Positions 1 through 9,723 of a stretch of DNA of 64,000 bases are shown here, in pieces. A program made the position numbers and the translations under genes. How positions within the stretch are numbered: position 1 is the stretch's first letter; each line of letters opens with the position of its first letter. A model generated the notes under the pieces. It was not told where the DNA came from. It did no database searches and saw nothing but the letters and a program-made list of their open reading frames with translations. This DNA comes from Henricia sp. BOLD:AAB3569 (Eukaryota; Echinodermata; Asteroidea; Spinulosida; Echinasteridae), in the NCBI GenBank assembly GCA_037783545.1, contig JBBELK010000458.1, forward strand, positions 248,001 to 312,000, in the 5' to 3' direction.

Positions 1-209
1 TAGTGTGCCGGCACTGAGTTTTAGCTACATTCGACAATAACTCGGTCGGTTTGAACTGGAAACAGTTCAAATTTGCAGTATACGTTTGCGTTGTAGATCT
101 GTTTAAGCAGAAAACATGCGAAGCTTGTCTGGAAATTCCTTCAGCTCCAAAATTGCGATCATACCAGACGCAGTGTTCTGCGAAAGCGTGGTCTGTTTGT
201 GCCAACAAT
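1..209. repeat. Reference monomer (type a)
   Basis: First complete monomer, 91 of 209 bases G or C, 11 CpG dinucleotides. It holds a 10-bp palindrome GTGCCGGCAC (5-14), a hairpin dyad (50-71), GTATAC (78-83), BglII site AGATCT (95-100), an A-tract with one C (111-116), HindIII site AAGCTT (121-126) and the GCGTGG tail. Type a diagnostic states are: TGTGCCGGC head, GGTCGG, GAACTGG, TTCAAA, GTTGTAGATC, AAAACA, TTGCG, CTGCGAAAGCGTGG. Type a recurs at 1236, 5375, 6002, 12215, 15935, 25457, 29812, 30230, 34134, 35161, 50435, 54164, 59527 and 62627, among others. Confidence 0.95.
50..71. other. Hairpin-forming dyad inside the monomer
   Basis: Arms TTTGAACTG and CAGTTCAAA are exact reverse complements separated by GAAA, so 9 bp of stem with a 4-nt loop. 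The perfect form occurs only in monomers combining GAACTGG with TTCAAA (types a and p). GAACGGG and GAACAGG types mismatch the second stem base from the loop, and types c and f (TTGAAA) mismatch the fourth from the base. The dyad is seen directly; any role is inference. Confidence 0.8.
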
Positions 210-836
210 TAGCATGCCGACACTGAGTTTTAGCTACATTCGACAATAACTCGGTCGGTTTGAACGGGAAACAGTTCAAATTTGCAGTATACGTTTGCGA
301 TGTAGTTCTGTTTAAGCAGAAAAAATGCGAAGCTTGTCTGGAAATTCCTTCAGCTCCAAAATTGCGATCATACCAGACGCAGTGTTCTGCGAAAGCGTGG
401 TCTGTTTGTGCCAACAATTAGCATGCCGACACTGAGTTTTAGCTACATTCGACAATAACTCGTTCGGTTTGAACTGGAAACAGTTGAAATTTGCAGTATA
501 CGTTTGCGTTGTAGATCTGTTTAAGCAGAAAACATGCGAAGCTTGTCTGGAAATTCCTTCAGCTCCAAAATTGCGATCATACCAGACGCAGTGTTCTGCG
601 AAAGCGTGGTCTGTTTGTGCCAACAATTAGCATGCCGACACTGAGTTTTAGCTACATTCGACAATAACTCGGTCGGTTTGAACAGGAAACAGTTCAAATG
701 TGCAGTATACGTTTGCGATGTAGATCTGTTTAAGCAGACAAAATGCGAAGCTTGTCTGGAAATTCCTTCAGCTCCAAACTTCCGATCATACCAGACGCAG
801 TGTTCTCCGAAAGCAGCGTCTGTTTGTGCCAACAAT

Positions 837-1026
837 TAGTGTGCCGGCACTGAGTTTTAGTTACATTTGACAATAACTCGGTCGGTTTGAACGGGAAACA
901 GTTCAAATTTGCAGTATACGTTTGCGATGTAGTTCTGTTTAAGCAGAAAAAATGCGAAGCTTGTCTGGAAATTCCTTCAGCTCCAAAATTGCGATCATAC
1001 CAGACGCAGTGTTCTCCGAAAGCAAT
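837..1026. repeat. 190-bp truncated monomer (type e), first of 28
   Basis: Nineteen bases (the GGGG/GGCG tail plus TCTGTTTGTGCCAAC) are missing between AAAGC and AATTAG. The same junction occurs in 28 monomers starting at 837, 4976, 9534, 11816, 15536, 16353, 19657, 22149, 25058, 27131, 29413, 33734, 34761, 40784, 41393, 42394, 44442, 46097, 46915, 50036, 51062, 53765, 54791, 56028, 57892, 59128, 60991 and 62228. The bodies differ: type e in most, d at 16353, l-like at 41393, 46915 and 56028, i at 42394, 50036 and 53765, a at 51062 and 54791. In 25 of 28 the next monomer has the TATGCCGAC head. Confidence 0.93.
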
Positions 1027-4000
1027 TAGTATGCCGACACTGAGTTTTAGCTACATTCGACAATAACTCGTTCGGTTTGAACTGGAAACAGTTGAAATTT
1101 GCAGTATACGTTTGCGATGTAGATCTGCTTAAGCAGAAAAAATGCGAAGCTTGTCTGGAAATTCCTTCAGCTCCAAAATACCGATCATACCAGACGCAGT
1201 CTTCTCCGAAAGCGGGGTCTGTTTGTACCAACAATTAGTGTGCCGGCACTGAGTTTTAGCTACATTCGACAATAACTCGGTCGGTTTGAACTGGAAACAG
1301 TTCAAATTTGCAGTATACGTTTGCGTTGTAGATCTGTTTAAGCAGAAAACATGCGAAGCTTGTCTGGAAATTCCTTCAGCTCCAAAATTGCGATCATACC
1401 AGACGCAGTGTTCTGCGAAAGCGTGGTCTGTTTGTGCCAACAATTAGCATGCCGACACTGAGTTTTAGCTACATTCGACAATAACTCGGTCGGTTTGAAC
1501 GGGAAACAGTTCAAATTTGCAGTATACGTTTGCGATGTAGTTCTGTTTAAGCAGAAAAAATGCGAAGCTTGTCTGGAAATTCCTTCAGCTCCAAAATTGC
1601 GATCATACCAGACGCAGTGTTCTGCGAAAGCGTGGTCTGTTTGTGCCAACAATTAGCATGCCGACACTGAGTTTTAGCTACATTCGACAATAACTCGTTC
1701 GGTTTGAACTGGAAACAGTTGAAATTTGCAGTATACGTTTGCGTTGTAGATCTGTTTAAGCAGAAAACATGCGAAGCTTGTCTGGAAATTCCTTCAGCTC
1801 CAAAATTGCGATCATACCAGACGCAGTGTTCTGCGAAAGCGTGGTCTGTTTGTGCCAACAATTAGCATGCCGACACTGAGTTTTAGCTACATTCGACAAT
1901 AACTCGGTCGGTTTGAACAGGAAACAGTTCAAATGTGCAGTATACGTTTGCGATGTAGATCTGTTTAAGCAGACAAAATGCGAAGCTTGTCTGGAAATTC
2001 CTTCAGCTCCAAACTTCCGATCATACCAGACGCAGTGTTCTCCGAAAGCAGCGTCTGTTTGTGCCAACAATTAGTTTGCCGGCACTGAGTTCTAGTTACA
2101 TTTGACAATAACTCGGTCGGTTTGAACAGGAAACAGTTCAAATTTGCAGTATACGTTTGCGTTGTAGATCTGTTTAAGCAGAAAACATGCGAAGCTTGTC
2201 TGGAAATTCCTTCAGCTCCAAAATTGCGATCATACCAGACGCAGTGTTCTCCGAAAGCGTGGTCTGTTTGTGCCAAACAATTAGTGTGCCGGCACTGAGT
2301 TTTAGTTACATTTGACAATAACTCGGTCGGTTTGAACGGGAAACAGTTCAAATTTGCAGTATACGTTTGCGATGTAGATCTGTTTAAGCAGACAAAATGC
2401 GAAGCTTGTCTAGAAATTCCTTCAGCTCCAAACTTTCGATCATACCAGACGCAGTGTTCTCCGAAAGCGGGGTCTGTTTGTGCCAACAATTAGTGTGCCG
2501 GCACTGAGTTTTAGCTACATTCGACAATAACTCGGCCTGTTTGAACAGGAAACAGTTCAAATTTGCAGTATACGTTTGCGATGTAGTTCTGTTTAAGCAG
2601 AAAAAATGCGAAGCTTGTCTGGAAATTCCTTCAGCTCCAAAATTGCGATCATACCAGACGCAGTGTTCTCCGAAAGCGGGGTCTGTTTGTGCCAACAATT
2701 AGTGTGCCGTCACTGAGTTTTAGCTACATTCGACAATAACTCGGCCGGTTTGAACAGGAAACAGTTCAAATTTGCAGTATACGTTTGCGATGTAGTTCTG
2801 TTTAAGCAGAAAACATGCGAAGCTTGTCTGGAAATTCCTTCAGCTCCAAAATTGCGATCATACCAGACGCAGTGTTCTCCGAAAGCGTGGTCTGTTTGTG
2901 CCAAACAATTAGTGTGCCGGCACTGAGTTTTAGTTACATTTGACAATAACTCGGTCGGTTTGAACGGGAAACAGTTCAAATTTGCAGTATACGTTTGCGA
3001 TGTAGTTCTGTTTAAGCAGAACAAATGCGAAGCTTGTCTGGAAATTCTTTCAGCTCCAAAATTTCGATCATACTAGACGCAGTGTTCTCCGAAAGCGGGG
3101 TCTGTTTGTGCCAACAATTAGTGTGACGGCACTGAGTTTTAGCTACATTCGACAATAACTCGGTCGGTTTGAACAGGAAACAGTTCAAATTTGCAGTATA
3201 CGTTTGCGTTGTAGATCTGTTTAAGCAGAAAACATGCGAAGCTTGTCTGGAAATTCCTTCAGCACCAAAATTGCGATCATACCAGACGCAGTGTTCTCCG
3301 AAAGCGGCGTCTGTTTGTGCCAACAATTAGTGTGCCGGCACTGAGTTTTAGTTACATTTGACAATAACTCGGTCGGTTTGAACGGGAAACAGTTCAAATT
3401 TGCAGTATACGTTTGCGATGTAGTTCTGTTTAAGCAGCAAAAATGCGAAGCTTGTCTGGAAATTCCTTCAGCTCCAAAATTTCGATCATACCAGACGCAG
3501 TGTTCTCCGAAAGCGGTGTCTGTTTGTGCCAACAATTAGTGTGCCGGCACTGAGTTTTAGCTACATTCGACAATAACTCGGTCGGTTTGAACAGGAAACA
3601 GTTCAAATTTGCAGTATACGTTTGCGATGTAGTTCTGTTTAAGCAGAAAAAATGCGAAGCTTGTCTGGAAATTCCTTCAGCTCCAAAATTGCGAAAGCGG
3701 CGTCTGTTTGTGCCAACAATTAGTGTGCCGGCACTGAGTTTTAGCTACATTCGACAATAACTCGGTCGGTTTGAACAGGAAACAGTTCAAATTTGCAGTA
3801 TACGTTTGCGTTGTAGATCTGTTTAAGCAGAAAACATGCGAAGCTTGTCTGGAAATTCCTTCAGCTCCAAAATTGCGATCATACCAGACGCAGTGTTCTG
3901 CGAAAGCGTGGTCTGTTTGTGCCAACAATTAGCATGCCGACACTGAGTTTTAGCTACATTCGACAATAACTCGTTCGGTTTGAACTGGAAACAGTTCAAA

Positions 4001-5165
4001 TTTGCAGTATACGTTTGCGATGTAGATCTGTTTAAGCAGACAAAATGCGAAGCTTGTCTGGAAATTCCTTCAGCTCCAAAATTGCGATCATACCAGACGC
4101 AGTGTTCTCCGAAAGCGGCGTCTGTTTGTGCCAACAATTAGTGTGCCGGCACTGAGTTTTAGCTACATTCGACAATAACTCGGCCGGTTTGAACAGGAAA
4201 CAGTTCAAATTTGCAGTATACGTTTGCGATGTAGTTCTGTTTAAGCAGAAAAAATGCGAAGCTTGTCTGGAAATTCCTTCAGCTCCAAAATTGCGATCAT
4301 ACCAGACGCAGTGTTCTCCGAAAGCGGGGTCTGTTTGTGCCAACAATTAGTGTGCCGGCACTGAGTTTTAGCTACATTCGACAATAACTCGGCCGGTTTG
4401 AACAGGAAACAGTTCAAATTTGCAGTATACGTTTGCGATGTAGTTCTGTTTAAGCAGAAAACATGCGAAGCTTGTCTGGAAATTCCTTCAGCTCCAAAAT
4501 TGCGATCATACCAGACGCAGTGTTCTCCGAAAGCGTGGTCTGTTTGTGCCAAACAATTAGTGTGCCGGCACTGAGTTTTAGTTACATTTGACAATAACTC
4601 GGTCGGTTTGAACGGGAAACAGTTCAAATTTGCAGTATACGTTTGCGATGTAGTTCTGTTTAAGCAGAACAAATGCGAAGCTTGTCTGGAAATTCTTTCA
4701 GCTCCAAAATTTCGATCATACTAGACGCAGTGTTCTCCGAAAGCGGGGTCTGTTTGTGCCAACAATTAGTGTGCCGGCACTGAGTTTTAGCTACATTCGA
4801 CAATAACTCGGTCGGTTTGAACAGGAAACAGTTCAAATTTGCAGTATACGTTTGCGTTGTAGATCTGTTTAAGCAGAAAACATGCGAAGCTTGTCTGGAA
4901 ATTCCTTCAGCTCCAAAATTGCGATCATACCAGACGCAGTGTTCTCCGAAAGCGGCGTCTGTTTGTGCCAACAATTAGTGTGCCGGCACTGAGTTTTAGT
5001 TACATTTGACAATAACTCGGTCGGTTTGAACGGGAAACAGTTCAAATTTGCAGTATACGTTTGCGATGTAGTTCTGTTTAAGCAGAAAAAATGCGAAGCT
5101 TGTCTGGAAATTCCTTCAGCTCCAAAATTGCGATCATACCAGACGCAGTGTTCTCCGAAAGCAAT
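1027..5165. repeat. HOR block 1, 20 monomers, 4139 bp
   Basis: Order f a b c d g h i j k l m n o p i j k l e; this is the reference order for the other blocks. Type g (2072) has TTTGCCGGC head and TTCTAG. Type h (2282) has ACAAAA, TCTAGAAA and CTTTCG. Type i (2491) has an A6 tract and GGGG tail; its 2491 copy reads GGCCTG where other i copies have GGCCGG. Type j (2700) has GGCCGG, AAAACA, GTGG and the extra A. Type k (2910) has AACAAA, TTCTTTC and TACTAG. Type l (3119) has the GGCG tail. The monomer at 2700 reads GTGCCGTCAC, a marker shared with 7257, 17380 and 37042. Confidence 0.88.
3537..3720. repeat. 184-bp truncated monomer (type n), first of 9
   Basis: A 25-bp internal deletion joins CCAAAATTGCG directly to AAAGCGGCG, removing the segment that begins ATCATACCAGACG. 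The nine copies are 3537-3720, 8094-8277, 14306-14489, 18217-18400, 30857-31040, 32295-32478, 37879-38062, 42001-42184 and 43002-43185. Each is preceded by a CAAAAA monomer with GGTG tail (type m or an a/m hybrid) and followed by a type o-like monomer, so all nine probably descend from one deletion. TGCGA lies at both edges in monomers with the CTGCGAAAGC tail, a plausible microhomology. Confidence 0.93.
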
Positions 5166-8100
5166 TAGTATGCCGACACTGAGTTTTAGCTACATTCGAC
5201 AATAACTCGTTCGGTTTGAACTGGAAACAGTTGAAATTTGCAGTATACGTTTGCGATGTAGATCTGTTTAAGCAGAAAAAATGCGAAGCTTGTCTGGAAA
5301 TTCCTTCAGCTCCAAAATACCGATCATACCAGACGCAGTCTTCTCCGAAAGCGGGGTCTGTTTGTACCAACAATTAGTGTGCCGGCACTGAGTTTTAGCT
5401 ACATTCGACAATAACTCGGTCGGTTTGAACTGGAAACAGTTCAAATTTGCAGTATACGTTTGCGTTGTAGATCTGTTTAAGCAGAAAACATGCGAAGCTT
5501 GTCTGGAAATTCCTTCAGCTCCAAAATTGCGATCATACCAGACGCAGTGTTCTGCGAAAGCGTGGTCTGTTTGTGCCAACAATTAGCATGCCGACACTGA
5601 GTTTTAGCTACATTCGACAATAACTCGGTCGGTTTGAACGGGAAACAGTTCAAATTTGCAGTATACGTTTGCGATGTAGTTCTGTTTAAGCAGAAAAAAT
5701 GCGAAGCTTGTCTGGAAATTCCTTCAGCTCCAAAATTGCGATCATACCAGACGCAGTGTTCTGCGAAAGCGTGGTCTGTTTGTGCCAACAATTAGCATGC
5801 CGACACTGAGTTTTAGCTACATTCGACAATAACTCGTTCGGTTTGAACTGGAAACAGTTGAAATTTGCAGTATACGTTTGCGATGTAGATCTGTTTAAGC
5901 AGAAAAAATGCGAAGCTTGTCTGGAAATTCCTTCAGCTCCAAAATACCGATCATACCAGACGCAGTGTTCTCCGAAAGCGGGGTCTGTTTGTACCAACAA
6001 TTAGTGTGCCGGCACTGAGTTTTAGCTACATTCGACAATAACTCGGTCGGTTTGAACTGGAAACAGTTCAAATTTGCAGTATACGTTTGCGTTGTAGATC
6101 TGTTTAAGCAGAAAACATGCGAAGCTTGTCTGGAAATTCCTTCAGCTCCAAAATTGCGATCATACCAGACGCAGTGTTCTGCGAAAGCGTGGTCTGTTTG
6201 TGCCAACAATTAGCATGCCGACACTGAGTTTTAGCTACATTCGACAATAACTCGGTCGGTTTGAACAGGAAACAGTTCAAATGTGCAGTATACGTTTGCG
6301 ATGTAGATCTGTTTAAGCAGACAAAATGCGAAGCTTGTCTGGAAATTCCTTCAGCTCCAAACTTCCGATCATACCAGACGCAGTGTTCTCCGAAAGCAGC
6401 GTCTGTTTGTGCCAACAATTAGTTTGCCGGCACTGAGTTCTAGTTACATTTGACAATAACTCGGTCGGTTTGAACAGGAAACAGTTCAAATTTGCAGTAT
6501 ACGTTTGCGTTGTAGATCTGTTTAAGCAGAAAACATGCGAAGCTTGTCTGGAAATTCCTTCAGCTCCAAAATTGCGATCATACCAGACGCAGTGTTCTGC
6601 GAAAGCGGCGTATGTTTGTGCCAACAATTAGTGTGCCGGCACTGAGTTTTAGCTACATTTGACAATAACTCGGTCGGTTTGAACAGGAAACAGTTCAAAT
6701 TTGCAGTATACGTTTGCGATGTAGTTCTGTTTAAGCAGAACAAATGCGAAGCTTGTCTGGAAATTCCTTCAGCTCCAAAATTGAGATCATACCAGACGCA
6801 GTGTTCTCCGAAAGCGTGGTCTGTTTGTGCCAAACAATTAGTGTGCCGGCACTGAGTTTTAGTTACATTTGACAATAACTCGGTCGGTTTGAACGGGAAA
6901 CAGTTCAAATTTGCAGTATACGTTTGCGATGTAGATCTGTTTAAGCAGACAAAATGCGAAGCTTGTCTAGAAATTCCTTCAGCTCCAAACTTTCGATCAT
7001 ACCAGACGCAGTGTTCTCCGAAAGCGGGGTCTGTTTGTGCCAACAATTAGTGTGCCGGCACTGAGTTTTAGCTACATTCGACAATAACTCGGCCGGTTTG
7101 AACAGGAAACAGTTCAAATTTGCAGTATACGTTTGCGATGTAGTTCTGTTTAAGCAGAAAAAATGCGAAGCTTGTCTGGAAATTCCTTCAGCTCCAAAAT
7201 TGCGATCATACCAGACGCAGTGTTCTCCGAAAGCGGGGTCTGTTTGTGCCAACAATTAGTGTGCCGTCACTGAGTTTTAGCTACATTCGACAATAACTCG
7301 GCCGGTTTGAACAGGAAACAGTTCAAATTTGCAGTATACGTTTGCGATGTAGTTCTGTTTAAGCAGAAAACATGCGAAGCTTGTCTGGAAATTCCTTCAG
7401 CTCCAAAATTGCGATCATACCAGACGCAGTGTTCTCCGAAAGCGTGGTCTGTTTGTGCCAAACAATTAGTGTGCCGGCACTGAGTTTTAGTTACATTTGA
7501 CAATAACTCGGTCGGTTTGAACGGGAAACAGTTCAAATTTGCAGTATACGTTTGCGATGTAGTTCTGTTTAAGCAGAACAAATGCGAAGCTTGTCTGGAA
7601 ATTCTTTCAGCTACAAAATTTCGATCATACTAGACGCAGTGTTCTCCGAAAGCGGGGTCTGTTTGTGCCAACAATTAGTGTGCCGGCACTGAGTTTTAGC
7701 TACATTCGACAATAACTCGGTCGGTTTGAACAGGAAACAGTTCAAATTTGCAGTATACGTTTGCGTTGTAGATCTGTTTAAGCAGAAAACATGCGAAGCT
7801 TGTCTGGAAATTCCTTCAGCACCAAAATTGCGATCATACCAGACGCAGTGTTCTCCGAAAGCGGCGTCTGTTTGTGCCAACAATTAGTGTGCCGGCACTG
7901 AGTTTTAGTTACATTTGACAATAACTCGGTCGGTTTGAACGGGAAACAGTTCAAATTTGCAGTATACGTTTGCGATGTAGTTCTGTTTAAGCAGCAAAAA
8001 TGCGAAGCTTGTCTGGAAATTCCTTCAGCTCCAAAATTTCGATCATACCAGACGCAGTGTTCTCCGAAAGCGGTGTCTGTTTGTGCCAACAATTAGTGTG

Positions 8101-9723
8101 CCGGCACTGAGTTTTAGCTACATTCGACAATAACTCGGTCGGTTTGAACAGGAAACAGTTCAAATTTGCAGTATACGTTTGCGATGTAGTTCTGTTTAAG
8201 CAGAAAAAATGCGAAGCTTGTCTGGAAATTCCTTCAGCTCCAAAATTGCGAAAGCGGCGTCTGTTTGTGCCAACAATTAGTGTGCCGGCACTGAGTTTTA
8301 GCTACATTCGACAATAACTCGGTCGGTTTGAACAGGAAACAGTTCAAATTTGCAGTATACGTTTGCGTTGTAGATCTGTTTAAGCAGAAAACATGCGAAG
8401 CTTGTCTGGAAATTCCTTCAGCTCCAAACTTTCGATCATACCAGACGCAGTGTTCTCCGAAAGCGGGGTCTGTTTGTGCCAACAATTAGTGTGCCGGCAC
8501 TGAGTTTTAGCTACATTCGACAATAACTCGGCCGGTTTGAACAGGAAACAGTTCAAATTTGCAGTATACGTTTGCGATGTAGTTCTGTTTAAGCAGAAAA
8601 AATGCGAAGCTTGTCTGGAAATTCCTTCAGCTCCAAAATTGCGATCATACCAGACGCAGTGTTCTCCGAAAGCGGGGTCTGTTTTGTGCCAACAATTAGT
8701 GTGCCGGCACTGAGTTTTAGCTACATTCGACAATAACTCGGCCGGTTTGAACAGGAAACAGTTCAAATTTGCAGTATACGTTTGCGATGTAGTTCTGTTG
8801 AAGCAGAAAACATGCGAAGCTTGTCTGGAAATTCCTTCAGCTCCAAAATTGCGATCATACCAGACGCAGTGTTCTCCGAAAGCGGGGTCTGTTTGTGCCA
8901 ACAATTAGTGTGCCGGCACTGAGTTTTAGCTACATTCGACAATAACTCGGCCGGTTTGAACAGGAAACAGTTCAAATTTGCAGTATACGTTTGCGATGTA
9001 GTTCTGTTTAAGCAGAAAACATGCGAAGCTTGTCTGGAAATTCCTTCAGCTCCAAAATTGCGATCATACCAGACGCAGTGTTCTCCGAAAGCGTGGTCTG
9101 TTTGTGCCAAACAATTAGTGTGCCGGCACTGAGTTTTAGTTACATTTGACAATAACTCGGTCGGTTTGAACGGGAAACAGTTCAAATTTGCAGTATACGT
9201 TTGCGATGTAGTTCTGTTTAAGCAGAACAAATGCGAAGCTTGTCTGGAAATTCTTTCAGCTCCAAAATTTCGATCATACTAGACGCAATGTTCTCCGAAA
9301 GCGGGGTCTGTTTGTGCCAACAATTAGTGTGCCGGCACTGAGTTTTAGCTACATTCGACAATAACTCGGTCGGTTTGAACAGGAAACAGTTCAAATTTGC
9401 AGTATACGTTTGCGTTGTAGATCTGTTTAAGCAGAAAACATGCGAAGCTTGTCTGGAAATTCCTTCAGCTCCAAAATTGCGATCATACCAGACGCAGTGT
9501 TCTCCGAAAGCGGCGTCTGTTTGTGCCAACAATTAGTGTGCCGGCACTGAGTTTTAGTTACATTTGACAATAACTCGGTCGGTTTGAACGGGAAACAGTT
9601 CAAATTTGCAGTATACGTTTGCGATGTAGTTCTGTTTAAGCAGAAACAATGCGAAGCTTGTCTGGAAATTCCTTCAGCTCCAAAATTGCGATCATACCAG
9701 ACGCAGTGTTCTCCGAAAGCAAT
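5166..9723. repeat. HOR block 2, 22 monomers, 4558 bp
   Basis: Order f a b f a d g q h i j k l m n o i j j k l e. Type q (6629, 210 bp) reads AACAAA with TTGAGATC and is shared only with 16752 and 36414. The first i after n carries an extra T (near 8684), shared with copies near 18807, 38469 and 43591. The k at 9116 reads GACGCAATG, shared with 19239, 38901 and 44024. The terminal e carries AAACAA. Confidence 0.87.

Larger units (their letters stand above)
1..1026. repeat. HOR block 0, 5 monomers (a b c d e)
   Basis: Types a (1), b (210), c (419), d (628) and the 190-bp e (837). Type b is CATGCCGAC head, GAACGGG, GATGTAGTTC, A6, GTGG tail. Type c is CAT head, GTTCGG, TTGAAA, GTTGTAGATC. Type d is CAT head, GAACAGG, AAATGTG, ACAAAA, CTTCC, AGCG tail. 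The left end may be cut by the window edge. Confidence 0.88.

Noticed and set aside
131-139. GGAAATTCC in most monomers fits an NF-kappaB-type site (GGRNNYYCC)
   Set aside because: A short degenerate motif expected by chance, broken in several types (TTCTTTC, GCAAATT, GAAAATCC). No context supports regulation.
95-197. Internal subrepeat: TCTGTTT occurs twice in the monomer
   Set aside because: Only 7 bp match and the flanks differ, so an origin of the monomer from shorter repeats is not supported.
103-417. Minus-strand 104-codon frames (and 62 to 244-codon variants) repeated through the window
   Set aside because: They span about 1.5 monomers, recur every 209 bp, change length with monomer indels and match no family I know. 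They are a by-product of a repeat whose minus strand lacks stops in two frames.
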